Position numbers and translations under genes: made by a program | Shown here: positions 1 through 5,552 of the stretch, in pieces | How positions within the stretch are numbered: position 1 is the stretch's first letter | Layout: the number at the start of each line of letters is the position of its first letter | Notes under the pieces: model-generated | The model's database searches: none | What the model was told of the DNA's origin: nothing | Seen by the model: only the letters and a program-made list of their open reading frames with translations | Assembly: GCA_964370035.1 (NCBI GenBank) | Contig: CAYJGT010000079.1 | Location: 1 to 5,552 of the forward strand | Length of the DNA: 5,552 bases | Origin: CAYJHC01 sp964370035 | GTDB lineage: Bacteria > Bacillota > Clostridia > Peptostreptococcales > Anaerovoracaceae | Reading direction: 5' to 3'

Positions 1-40
1 TTGATTCTTGTGCTATTTCTATGTCCGATTTGTAGCTCAT
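1..40 (-). CDS. fhs: Formate-tetrahydrofolate ligase, N-terminal fragment (cut by window edge)
   Basis: Reading the minus strand from an ATG at 40-38 gives MSYKSDIEIAQES, after which the gene leaves the window. The segment SDIEIAQ is the highly conserved start of bacterial formate-tetrahydrofolate ligases (the Moorella enzyme begins with a near-identical PSDIEIAQ stretch). A good ribosome binding site, AAAGGAGA at 54-47, lies 7 bases upstream of the ATG and fixes the start. The enzyme is cytoplasmic and interconverts formate, ATP and THF with 10-formyl-THF. It is the first ATP-using step of the methyl branch of the Wood-Ljungdahl pathway, and in reverse yields ATP when methyl groups are oxidised. 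It lies downstream of, and on the same strand as, the GcvT-like gene, which fits a shared role in THF one-carbon metabolism. Only 13 residues are visible, so the identity rests on one short but distinctive motif. Confidence 0.82.
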   Translation of the reverse strand, partial: MSYKSDIEIAQES

Positions 41-104
41 AAATTGTCTCCTTTTCTTTCATTAGCTTAAAATAAATTTGATTAACTCAAATTCTTACTT
101 TAAA

Positions 105-133
105 AGTATACCATGTTAGCTGTATTTTTTCTA
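105..133 (-). promoter_or_regulatory. Likely extended -10 promoter for fhs
   Basis: On the minus strand, TATACT (110-105) is preceded directly by TGG (113-111), giving the extended -10 form TGnTATACT. A weak -35 match, TAGAAA (133-128), sits exactly 17 bases upstream. Transcription would begin near position 98, leaving a leader of roughly 55-60 bases before the fhs ATG. The promoter lies just after the hairpin at 138-184, so fhs can be transcribed independently of the upstream GcvT-like gene. The call is from consensus matching only. Confidence 0.5.
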
Positions 134-137
134 TTTA

Positions 138-184
138 AAAATACGACTATATTTCAATTTGATTTTAAATATAGCCTGTATTTT
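138..184 (-). terminator. AT-rich hairpin, probable terminator of the GcvT-like gene
   Basis: The arms 138-154 and 167-184 are complementary over 17 pairs, with one T-G mismatch/wobble (146 with 175) and one bulged base (177); the loop is 155-166. Read on the minus strand, the descending arm ends in GTATTTTT, so the U-run forms part of the stem. The hairpin lies 63 bases past the stop codon of the GcvT-like gene and just before the fhs promoter, where a terminator is expected. The stem is AT-rich and the U-run short, so termination may be partial, allowing read-through into fhs. The structure is nearly symmetric and could also act on the plus strand, but no plus-strand gene ends here. Confidence 0.5.
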
Positions 185-246
185 CAGAGTTTTTTATTTC
201 CAAAACTTCGTATAATTTCCTCTCTAGCAATAAAGCGCTCCACGCC

Positions 247-1359
247 TTATATAACTGGACCTCTAGGCTTTTTCTTTTCAGGGTCATATAAGCAAATCGG
301 AGCGACTTCTGCCTTAATCAACTTATCCCCAACTACCGCCAGAAGTTCAGTGCCATCTTCAGCAAACTCAGTGTCTATTATTGCTAGCGCTATTCCACCT
401 AGCAACGGAGACATTTGAGTTGTAGTAGCTGTTCCTACTTCCAATCCATCCTTAATCAATGGGCTCATATACTTAGGAAGTTCTTCGCCTTCAAACTTGA
501 GAGTTTTTAATCTCTTAGGCGGGTTTGCTCCATATGCTTTTAGTGCTTCATTTCCTAAATTTTCCGGAATATCCTTAATACAATGATCTATAGAAAGATC
601 ATAAGGCGACATTACACCTAATTCAAAATCATCATAGATCAAAATAAATCCAGCTTCAACTCTGATTACATCTAGTGCATCTACTCCATAAGGAACCGCT
701 CCAGCTTCAATTAAAGCTTCCCATACCTTTAACGCATCACTATAATCAACGTAAATTTCATAACCTTTCTCACCAGAATATCCAGTCCTTCCAATCCAAC
801 CATCACAGCCTGCAATCTTTACTGTTTCAGGCTTAAACCTAAAATATTTAAGTTCACTAAAGTCTTCATCTACTATTTTTTGAAGGACTTCATAAGATTT
901 AGGCCCCTGTATTGCTATTTTTCCAACTACATCTGTAATGTCTTCTATTTTCGCCTCTAAATCTGGCGACATATCTCTTAGCTGCTGCACTAAGTAAGGT
1001 GCATTCGCCATAATCAGGTAACGATCCTCTGCCATCTTATAAACATTACCTTCATCAAGTAATATGCCATCGGCATCTACAAAGGCTCCATATTTAATTT
1101 GTCCAACCACTAGCCCTTCTAGCACATTTGTAAAAGATCTTTGAATAAACAATCTAGCATCTGAACCCTTTACCTCAAAGGTAAATATAGCATGGTAATC
1201 CATTATTCCTGCACCATATCTGATGCTTTCATACTCTGTTTTAAAATCTAAATGAGTTCCCTGAGTTGCAACCCATGGATAACCATCATCCCACATCATT
1301 GTTGCACCATGTGCATCGTGCCAAGATTGTAACGGTGATACACCTTTTTTAGTTGTCAT
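247..1359 (-). CDS. GcvT-family THF-dependent aminomethyltransferase / demethylase-like protein
   Basis: This 370-residue cytoplasmic protein is close in length to glycine cleavage T-protein (about 360-370). Family features are visible along its length: Y90 in IKYGAF and D102 in GILLDEGNV match the conserved Tyr and catalytic Asp of GcvT (D101 region); IQGP is at 150-153; the folate-site signature RTGYSGEKGYEI spans 191-202; PYGVDALDVIRVEAG spans 223-237; and a C-terminal GcvT_C-like barrel covers about 280-365. Differences from canonical GcvT: the usual DVSHM after the first helix is MDYHAIF (53-59), GGxIDD is GILLDE, and the LYG after EAG is IYDDF (241-245). The start is the ATG at 1359-1357, with TAAGGAGGAA at 1374-1365 placed 7 bases away from its AGGAGG core. 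No P or H protein gene is nearby; fhs follows and a regulator and permease diverge. I infer transfer of a one-carbon unit from a methylated amine, betaine or sulfonium compound to THF. The family is secure; the substrate is unknown, and a true gcvT elsewhere in the genome would be expected. Confidence 0.85.
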   Translation of the reverse strand: MTTKKGVSPLQSWHDAHGATMMWDDGYPWVATQGTHLDFKTEYESIRYGAGIMDYHAIFTFEVKGSDARLFIQRSFTNVLEGLVVGQIKYGAFVDADGILLDEGNVYKMAEDRYLIMANAPYLVQQLRDMSPDLEAKIEDITDVVGKIAIQGPKSYEVLQKIVDEDFSELKYFRFKPETVKIAGCDGWIGRTGYSGEKGYEIYVDYSDALKVWEALIEAGAVPYGVDALDVIRVEAGFILIYDDFELGVMSPYDLSIDHCIKDIPENLGNEALKAYGANPPKRLKTLKFEGEELPKYMSPLIKDGLEVGTATTTQMSPLLGGIALAIIDTEFAEDGTELLAVVGDKLIKAEVAPICLYDPEKKKPRGPVI

Positions 1360-1461
1360 AATTATTCCTCCTTAGAATACTTCCCCTACATTCACATTAA
1401 TTTCATTTTTTTCTGGCTTGCACTTTGTTTCTGCAACTGCCATTACTATAATGTAAAATTT

Positions 1462-1491
1462 ATTATACTTACCACAAGGTTTCAACCCACA
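1462..1491 (-). promoter_or_regulatory. Candidate promoter of the GcvT-like gene with poor -35
   Basis: On the minus strand a perfect TATAAT (1467-1462) has only TGTGGG (1491-1486) at the -35 position, 18 bases upstream. A near-consensus TTGAAA (1485-1480) lies closer, too near for normal spacing with this -10; paired at 17 bases it would use TAAATT (1462-1457). A strong -10 with a weak -35 is what an activator-dependent promoter often looks like, which suits control by the divergent AraC protein. The predicted leader is about 95 bases. This is inference from consensus matching. Confidence 0.35.
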
Positions 1492-1603
1492 TTTTTGTGT
1501 TTCCTTTTTTATGTTTTTGCGATTTCAGAAGTTTATAAACTAATTTGTCATGTTGTCCTACTATCTTATTGGGTTTTGTATAATAGACCAATTGACCTTG
1601 TAG
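1472..1603. repeat. Inverted pair of the nonamer ACCTTGTRG flanking the centre of the divergent region
   Basis: ACCTTGTGG is read on the minus strand at 1480-1472 and ACCTTGTAG on the plus strand at 1595-1603. The two copies differ at one base and point outward toward the two divergent genes. The first lies within the spacer of the candidate promoter of the GcvT-like gene; the second overlaps the -35 of the candidate regulator promoter. They could be regulator half-sites, but their distances to the two -10 elements differ (4 versus 17 bases), so a chance match is quite possible. Confidence 0.3.
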
Positions 1604-1626
1604 CTCCTTAATATTTCAAGTATAAT
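1598..1626 (+). promoter_or_regulatory. Candidate promoter of the AraC-type regulator gene
   Basis: TTGTAG (1598-1603) is followed after 17 bases by a perfect TATAAT (1621-1626). The predicted start near 1633 leaves a leader of about 57 bases before the ATG at 1690. A better -35, TTGACC (1592-1597), lies 23 bases from this -10, which is too far. A second TATAAT at 1579-1584 has TTGTCC (1553-1558) 20 bases upstream and is a less likely alternative. Confidence 0.45.
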
Positions 1627-1642
1627 TTATATACAAATTATA
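1621..1642. repeat. 22-bp near-perfect palindrome over the -10 and start of the regulator promoter
   Basis: The half TATAATTTATA (1621-1631) and the half TACAAATTATA (1632-1642) are inverted copies matching at 10 of 11 positions. The element covers the -10 and the predicted transcription start, where a bound protein would block RNA polymerase, so it could be an autorepression operator. It is entirely AT-rich apart from one C, and such sequences form palindromes by chance easily. Confidence 0.35.
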
Positions 1643-1689
1643 TACATTCCGAGTGTTTTGAGCTCCAAGACAAGAAAGGTTACTGATAA

Positions 1690-3723
1690 ATGAAAATTGA
1701 TAATTTCGACCCTATTATAATAGAAAATCTGCTAAAAGTTTCTTTAGTTACAGGCTCATCGCAGCAGGTTACTTGGAATGAAGGTTTTGAAATACTCGTT
1801 GTGAGAAAAGGATCTATACGTTTGCAGGTAAGTTTTCAAAAGCTCACATTAACAGAGGGCCACTGTATGGTTATTAATGACGAAGAAACTCGAAGTTATT
1901 ATGCATTAGATGAAGATTCGGAAGTTCTTAGCCTTTTGATTTCGAGAGATGTTTACGAAAAAATAAACAACAATTTTTACGAAGCAATTGCCATCATCGA
2001 CTACATGGCTTCATTCGAAGCTATAAAAAATCACAATCAACAAGTATTAACCTTAGTTGAGCAATTATTAATTGACGTATTAAGCTATGAATCTGTAAAT
2101 ATTCGAACCCTATCTCCAGAACAAGTCGGTACTATTGAATACAATATTAAACAGCTTTTAGATTATTTGGCAACAATACATACCCCTGATATAGCCGAAA
2201 AAAAATTGGCACTGATATATCGTATGATTACATATATTTATTCGAACTTTGACGCAAAGCCAAGTCTAGAAGAATTCTCTCAATTAGAAAATTATAACTT
2301 TTATCATATGTCACACTTAGTTTCTAAAGTAAGTGGCCTTTCATTTAGAGACTGGGTTAATTATGTGAGAGTTGAAAACTCTGAGAAAATTCTCTTGACC
2401 TCTAATTCACCTATCACTGTTATCGCTGAAGATGTAGGCTTTTCAAACATCACTTATTATAATAATTGCTTCAAGAAATGGTATGGCTGCCTTCCTTCCG
2501 ACTATAGAAGAAGCTTCAAACCATTACTTGATATTACAAAATCAAATCCACAATCCAGTTCCATTGATTATAGTGTACAAAATTATTCTTCCTCTAATAA
2601 AGAAGCGGCTCACTCCTTGCTAGATAATCAGGCAATTAATACTAAAAATGCAATAGTCATAGACTGCCTTAATCCAGAAATCCTTGAACCACAACCATTT
2701 CCTCAAAAATCTTGCTATATTAAATTTTCCACAATAATGGACAGGCACTCTTGGCCTGATGTGGATTTATTGTTTTCTCAATTAGTTTTCTCTAATAGCA
2801 AAATCATCATTTCAAGTGATGATGATTTGAATTACAACAATTATTTAAACATACAAACCTTTTCTCAATTTCTAGAGGTTCTCGTTTCACATAGGCAGCA
2901 TATATGTATAGTTGCTGACTTAACAAAAAATAGTGTTGAATCTGTAAATTATGTCTTTGATTTCCTATTACATATATGCACTTATATGGGAGCCCGCTTC
3001 CCAGAAATCAACTTAAATATGCATGGGCCTTTTACTAGCGAATTTAAAGATACATTGAAAAAAGCAACAGCTGACTTTTCAGAGAAAACTATGGGGAAGA
3101 TTGAGACAGTCTTCATGCCTGCAAATAAAGAGAGTCTTCCAGATCAAAAAAATAGCTTTGTAGCATCAGCCCGTAATGTAGGAGAGAATATTATCAATAG
3201 AACCATCACAACAGGGGAAGTTAATAAAGATTTATTAAGTAAAATTTCTTCTGACATTGATGTTTTAGATTTGGTTTTGCCTAACGGAATCAAGTCTTCT
3301 CTTTTCATTCTTCAGACATTAATTCAAAAGATGTATAATTCTATGGTTACTGTTAAAGATTGGGGACTGGTTTCTTCTAAAGAAAAAAATCATTTCATAC
3401 TGCTTTCCTGCAACGAATTTTCAAGAATCGTAGATAGTCACATTCCTCAAGCATTCATAATAAAGAATATCGATTCTACTTATAAAGTGACCACTTATGA
3501 GTTTGATTTAGGTTCATTCAACAATAAAGCCTTAGCCAACAACCTTAATTTATTAAACGCATTAACCCAAGATGATATTGAGGAATTAAACCAAATGAAC
3601 TCTCCGAAAGTTACCTTTGAGCTTGTATCTGTAAATAGTTCTTATGAAAAGGCTATACAGTTCAAACCTAATACTGTTCAACTTATTGTACTCTCTCTTC
3701 AAAGCGATCCAAGTCAAACTTAA
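1690..3723 (+). CDS. AraC-family regulator with N-terminal cupin and C-terminal degenerate GH39-like domain
   Basis: This 677-residue protein has three parts. Residues about 20-90 resemble the cupin sensor of AraC proteins (FEILVVRKGSIRLQV, then LTEGHCMVIND). A helical linker covers about 95-172. Residues about 175-277 form the double helix-turn-helix domain, ending with the AraC signature: ITVIAEDVGFSNITYYNNCF then KKWYGCLPSDYRRS (242-275). The remaining 400 residues resemble the GH39-like domain fused to some Firmicute AraC regulators: NGIKSSLFILQTLIQKM (532-548), DWGLVSSKEKNHFILLSCNEFSRI (557-580) and LTQDDIEELNQMNSPKVTF (625-643) follow that family's C-terminal pattern. The region expected to hold the catalytic Asn-Glu reads NLNMHGPF (441-448), so glycosidase activity is probably lost. 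The ATG is preceded by GAAAGG (1674-1679) with 10 bases of spacing. Transcribed divergently from the GcvT-like gene and upstream of the permease, it is inferred to control both. The DNA-binding domain is secure; the GH39 relation comes from pattern memory, and the ligand is unknown. Confidence 0.85.
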   Translation: MKIDNFDPIIIENLLKVSLVTGSSQQVTWNEGFEILVVRKGSIRLQVSFQKLTLTEGHCMVINDEETRSYYALDEDSEVLSLLISRDVYEKINNNFYEAIAIIDYMASFEAIKNHNQQVLTLVEQLLIDVLSYESVNIRTLSPEQVGTIEYNIKQLLDYLATIHTPDIAEKKLALIYRMITYIYSNFDAKPSLEEFSQLENYNFYHMSHLVSKVSGLSFRDWVNYVRVENSEKILLTSNSPITVIAEDVGFSNITYYNNCFKKWYGCLPSDYRRSFKPLLDITKSNPQSSSIDYSVQNYSSSNKEAAHSLLDNQAINTKNAIVIDCLNPEILEPQPFPQKSCYIKFSTIMDRHSWPDVDLLFSQLVFSNSKIIISSDDDLNYNNYLNIQTFSQFLEVLVSHRQHICIVADLTKNSVESVNYVFDFLLHICTYMGARFPEINLNMHGPFTSEFKDTLKKATADFSEKTMGKIETVFMPANKESLPDQKNSFVASARNVGENIINRTITTGEVNKDLLSKISSDIDVLDLVLPNGIKSSLFILQTLIQKMYNSMVTVKDWGLVSSKEKNHFILLSCNEFSRIVDSHIPQAFIIKNIDSTYKVTTYEFDLGSFNNKALANNLNLLNALTQDDIEELNQMNSPKVTFELVSVNSSYEKAIQFKPNTVQLIVLSLQSDPSQT

Positions 3724-3726
3724 TAT

Positions 3727-3750
3727 TTTTCGTTTATTTTTTCACGAAAA
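3727..3750. repeat. Small hairpin just after the regulator stop codon
   Basis: TTTTCGT (3727-3733) and ACGAAAA (3744-3750) form a perfect 7-bp stem with a 10-base loop, 3 bases past the stop codon. The next bases are CGCAAATTTC, not a U-run, so it is not a normal intrinsic terminator on the plus strand. It may protect the 3' end of the regulator message or only weakly reduce read-through into the permease gene. Confidence 0.3.
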
Positions 3751-3769
3751 CGCAAATTTCTATATTCCC

Positions 3770-3839
3770 TGCGCAAAAACATGCATTGTTAAAACCCCGT
3801 TTTTTTTATAAATTAGGTATAGCATTATTTTTATGCGCA
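3770..3839 (+). repeat. Interrupted long inverted repeat in the permease leader
   Basis: TGCGCA (3770-3775) pairs with TGCGCA (3834-3839), the adjacent AAAA (3776-3779) with TTTT (3829-3832), and ATGC (3781-3784) with GCAT (3822-3825), with a bulge and a small internal loop. Inside lies a mini-hairpin, AAAAC-CCC-GTTTT (3791-3803), followed by further T residues to 3807, which resembles a weak terminator. Together they may form an RNA structure between the regulator and permease genes. No known riboswitch class is recognised. Confidence 0.3.
3786..3812 (+). promoter_or_regulatory. Weak candidate promoter for the permease gene
   Basis: TTGTTA (3786-3791) and TATAAA (3807-3812) are fair hexamers but only 15 bases apart, shorter than the preferred 17. 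The T-run between them is also the tail of the mini-hairpin. The permease gene may have its own promoter here or be read through from the regulator gene, whose stop is 153 bases upstream. Confidence 0.25.
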
Positions 3840-3876
3840 TTTATATATTTTTTTATAAAAAGAAAGGGGTAAGTTT

Positions 3877-5541
3877 ATGGAAGGCAATAATACAACCTTA
3901 CACGGCTCAGCAGGGCTAAAAAAGAACAAAATCTCTCCAATTGGGATATCCTTCATGATATTCTCTATGGTATGTGCAGGAGCCTTTGGGGTCGAAGAAA
4001 TGATTCCCAACTCTGGGCCTGGATTAACTGTTCTACTGCTAGTAGTTTTTCCTTTTGTTTGGGCATTTCCAATATCTAATATGATGGCAGAATGCGGTGC
4101 ACTACTTCCCAGAGAAGGAGGTCTATACGCTTGGACAAAAGAAGCTTATGGAGAATTCTGGGGATTCTGCGCAGGCTGGTGGAATACCATGGCAATATAT
4201 ATTACCAATGGTATATATGTTGTTCTAGCAGTTGGTTATGCAGGACAATACATCCCAATGTCACCAGCAGGTGAGATGGCAGCAAAAATAGGAATGGTAG
4301 CAATCTTTACAATAGTAAACCTTATGGGACTAAAAGAGGTAAGTATTCTAAACACCATTTTCTCTGTATCAGTTATGTCAGCATTTGTATTAGTTGCAAT
4401 TGTTGGTTTCCTAAATTGGGATGCTAATCCTGTAGATCCGTTTATTCCGCCAGAGGTTCCTTTCCAAGCAGCATTGAGCGGTGGATTAGCACTTGCTATC
4501 TGGATGTATTGCGGATACGAAAGCGTGGCAATTTTAGCAGGAGAAGTTCAAAATGCCAAGAAAGTAATTCCAAAAGGAATGCTAATCGCAATGCCACTTA
4601 TTGCAGGAACATATGTATTACCAACTGTAGCTGGTTTAGGTTCATTAGGAGAGGGAAACTGGGCTAACTGGACAACTGATGTAGGCATGGAAGGAAGTGG
4701 AGTTGGATACTCAGCTGTTCTTTCTACACACTTAGGCGAAGCATGGGGCTACGTATTCATGTTTGTAGCTATCATCGGGCAGTGTGCACTTTTCAACACT
4801 TACATAGCTGCGGGTTCTAGAGGTTTCTTCGTAATGGGAGAAGACAACTTATTCCCTAAATTCATGACAAAAATAAGTAAGAAAAGACAAGTTCCTTTCG
4901 TAGGTATTCTAACAGTAGCAGCTGTAACTGCAGTGCTAATGAACTTTGAATTTCAAACTATTATACTTATGGAAGTACTATTTGTACTAGGAATGTATCT
5001 AATGCTACCATTTGTATTGATCAAATTAAGAAAGTTATATCCAGTAGCGGATAGGCAAAAAGAAGATATCTTCGTTATGCCTGGTGGGAAATTTGGTTTA
5101 GTTGCATTTACAAGTATGCCAATTATCATTGCCGTAGCCGCACTTTACTTAAACGGAACTGACTATCTACTAATGGGAATTGGAGGCTTATATACAGCTA
5201 TAATCGCTTATGTTTCCTTTAAACTTCTTTACGGAGGATTATCAAAGTCTGACCCAGTAAAATATCCTTTAGACCCTAAGACTAAATTAACTAAGGGTGA
5301 CGTTGCTAGAATAGGGTTCCTATTTGCAATTACTGGAGCATTAGCACTTATTGGTTCTTTCTTCTTACCTATATACGAAGGAAGTTGGGGGCCAGAATAT
5401 TATGCAGAAGAAAACACAGGCGTCTTTGCAGATTTCTATTTTATGATCAACGCTCTAAGATGGGGCGGCGCAGCAGCATTTGCTCTAGGACTAACAATGT
5501 TTACCCTAGACAAGAAAAATATGCAGCACGGAAAAGAGTAA
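3877..5541 (+). CDS. APC-superfamily amino acid/amine permease with extended C-terminus
   Basis: This 554-residue integral membrane protein is inferred to carry a small amino compound across the cytoplasmic membrane. The first segment (about 21-40) ends in GAFGVEEMIPNSGPG, the unwound substrate-site region of APC transporters. The segment at about 198-220 and the following loop carry the family signature WMYCGYESVAILAGEVQNAK then KVIPKG (209-234). About 12 hydrophobic segments lie between 21 and 451, at roughly 21-40, 48-68, 92-125, 137-152, 158-180, 198-220, 234-255, 285-313, 340-356, 360-383, 404-425 and 429-451; the third may contain more than a simple helix. After a polar loop (452-475) come two more, at about 476-499 and 518-543, giving perhaps 14 in all, against the usual 12. 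The start ATG follows AAAGGGG (3863-3869) at 7 bases. The gene follows the regulator and closes the window 11 bases after its TAA. The substrate is not readable; the setting suggests an amino acid or methylated amine used by the GcvT-like enzyme. Confidence 0.87.
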   Translation: MEGNNTTLHGSAGLKKNKISPIGISFMIFSMVCAGAFGVEEMIPNSGPGLTVLLLVVFPFVWAFPISNMMAECGALLPREGGLYAWTKEAYGEFWGFCAGWWNTMAIYITNGIYVVLAVGYAGQYIPMSPAGEMAAKIGMVAIFTIVNLMGLKEVSILNTIFSVSVMSAFVLVAIVGFLNWDANPVDPFIPPEVPFQAALSGGLALAIWMYCGYESVAILAGEVQNAKKVIPKGMLIAMPLIAGTYVLPTVAGLGSLGEGNWANWTTDVGMEGSGVGYSAVLSTHLGEAWGYVFMFVAIIGQCALFNTYIAAGSRGFFVMGEDNLFPKFMTKISKKRQVPFVGILTVAAVTAVLMNFEFQTIILMEVLFVLGMYLMLPFVLIKLRKLYPVADRQKEDIFVMPGGKFGLVAFTSMPIIIAVAALYLNGTDYLLMGIGGLYTAIIAYVSFKLLYGGLSKSDPVKYPLDPKTKLTKGDVARIGFLFAITGALALIGSFFLPIYEGSWGPEYYAEENTGVFADFYFMINALRWGGAAAFALGLTMFTLDKKNMQHGKE

Positions 5542-5552
5542 CTATACTATTT

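Larger units (their letters stand above)
1360..1689. promoter_or_regulatory. 330-bp divergent control region between GcvT-like gene and AraC regulator
   Basis: No reading frame with a credible start and ribosome binding site is seen here, and no tRNA or recognisable riboswitch. The region holds the ribosome binding sites of both flanking genes, candidate promoters firing outward in both directions, several TATAAT hexamers (plus strand at 1447-1452, 1579-1584, 1621-1626; minus strand at 1467-1462), a nonamer present in opposite orientations, and a near-palindrome over one -10 element. Its length and the divergent layout are typical of an AraC-type activator controlling a neighbouring catabolic gene together with its own. 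The individual elements are listed separately. Confidence 0.65.

Noticed and set aside
113..418. Plus-strand open frame of 101 codons
   Set aside because: It has no ribosome binding site, runs across the terminator hairpin and then antisense through the 3' end of the GcvT-like gene, and the translation resembles no protein family.
1376..1500. Possible glycine or other riboswitch in the leader of the GcvT-like gene
   Set aside because: The predicted leader is only about 95 bases, with no recognisable conserved riboswitch core or paired stems, too short for a tandem glycine aptamer.
1690..3723. Active glycoside hydrolase function for the regulator's C-terminal region
   Set aside because: No Asn-Glu catalytic motif is seen where it is expected, and there is no signal peptide; the domain is better read as a non-catalytic sensor.
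3746..3759. Possible CcpA-type cre site around CGAAAACGCAAA
   Set aside because: It misses several fixed positions of the cre consensus, including the outer T and CA, so the resemblance is too weak to report.
4092..4274. Plus-strand open frame of 60 codons inside the permease gene
   Set aside because: It is a shifted-frame shadow of a clearly coding membrane protein and lacks a ribosome binding site; the Arg/Ser-rich translation is typical of an off-frame reading.

Overview
The window is low-GC, AT-rich DNA with strong purine-rich ribosome binding sites and short gene spacing. It looks like a Firmicute, most likely an anaerobic clostridial or acetogen-like bacterium. That assignment rests on base composition, ribosome binding site style and gene content, not on any marker gene that is complete here.

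Layout: (1) positions 1-40, minus strand, hold the first 13 codons of a gene running off the left edge. The N-terminus MSYKSDIEIAQES is that of formate-tetrahydrofolate ligase (fhs). (2) Positions 41-246 are a spacer with an AT-rich terminator-like hairpin and an extended -10 promoter for fhs. (3) Positions 247-1359, minus strand, encode a 370-residue protein of the GcvT family (tetrahydrofolate-dependent aminomethyltransferase or demethylase). (4) Positions 1360-1689 are a 330-bp divergent intergenic region with promoter-like elements, a repeated nonamer and a near-palindrome. (5) Positions 1690-3723, plus strand, encode a 677-residue AraC-type regulator: an N-terminal cupin-like sensor, a central AraC DNA-binding domain and a large C-terminal region that resembles a degenerate GH39-type glycosidase domain. 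(6) Positions 3724-3876 are a structured leader. (7) Positions 3877-5541, plus strand, encode a 554-residue APC-superfamily amino acid or amine permease with extra C-terminal membrane segments.

How the genes may work together (inference): the permease would import a small amino or methylated-amine compound. The GcvT-like enzyme would move a one-carbon unit from it to tetrahydrofolate. After oxidation of that unit to 10-formyl-THF by enzymes outside the window, Fhs could release formate and make ATP. The divergently encoded AraC regulator would sense the substrate or a product and control both sides. No glycine-cleavage P or H protein is present here, so the GcvT-like protein may be a stand-alone demethylase rather than part of the glycine cleavage complex. 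The substrate cannot be read from the sequence; dimethylglycine, sarcosine, betaines and DMSP are candidates only.
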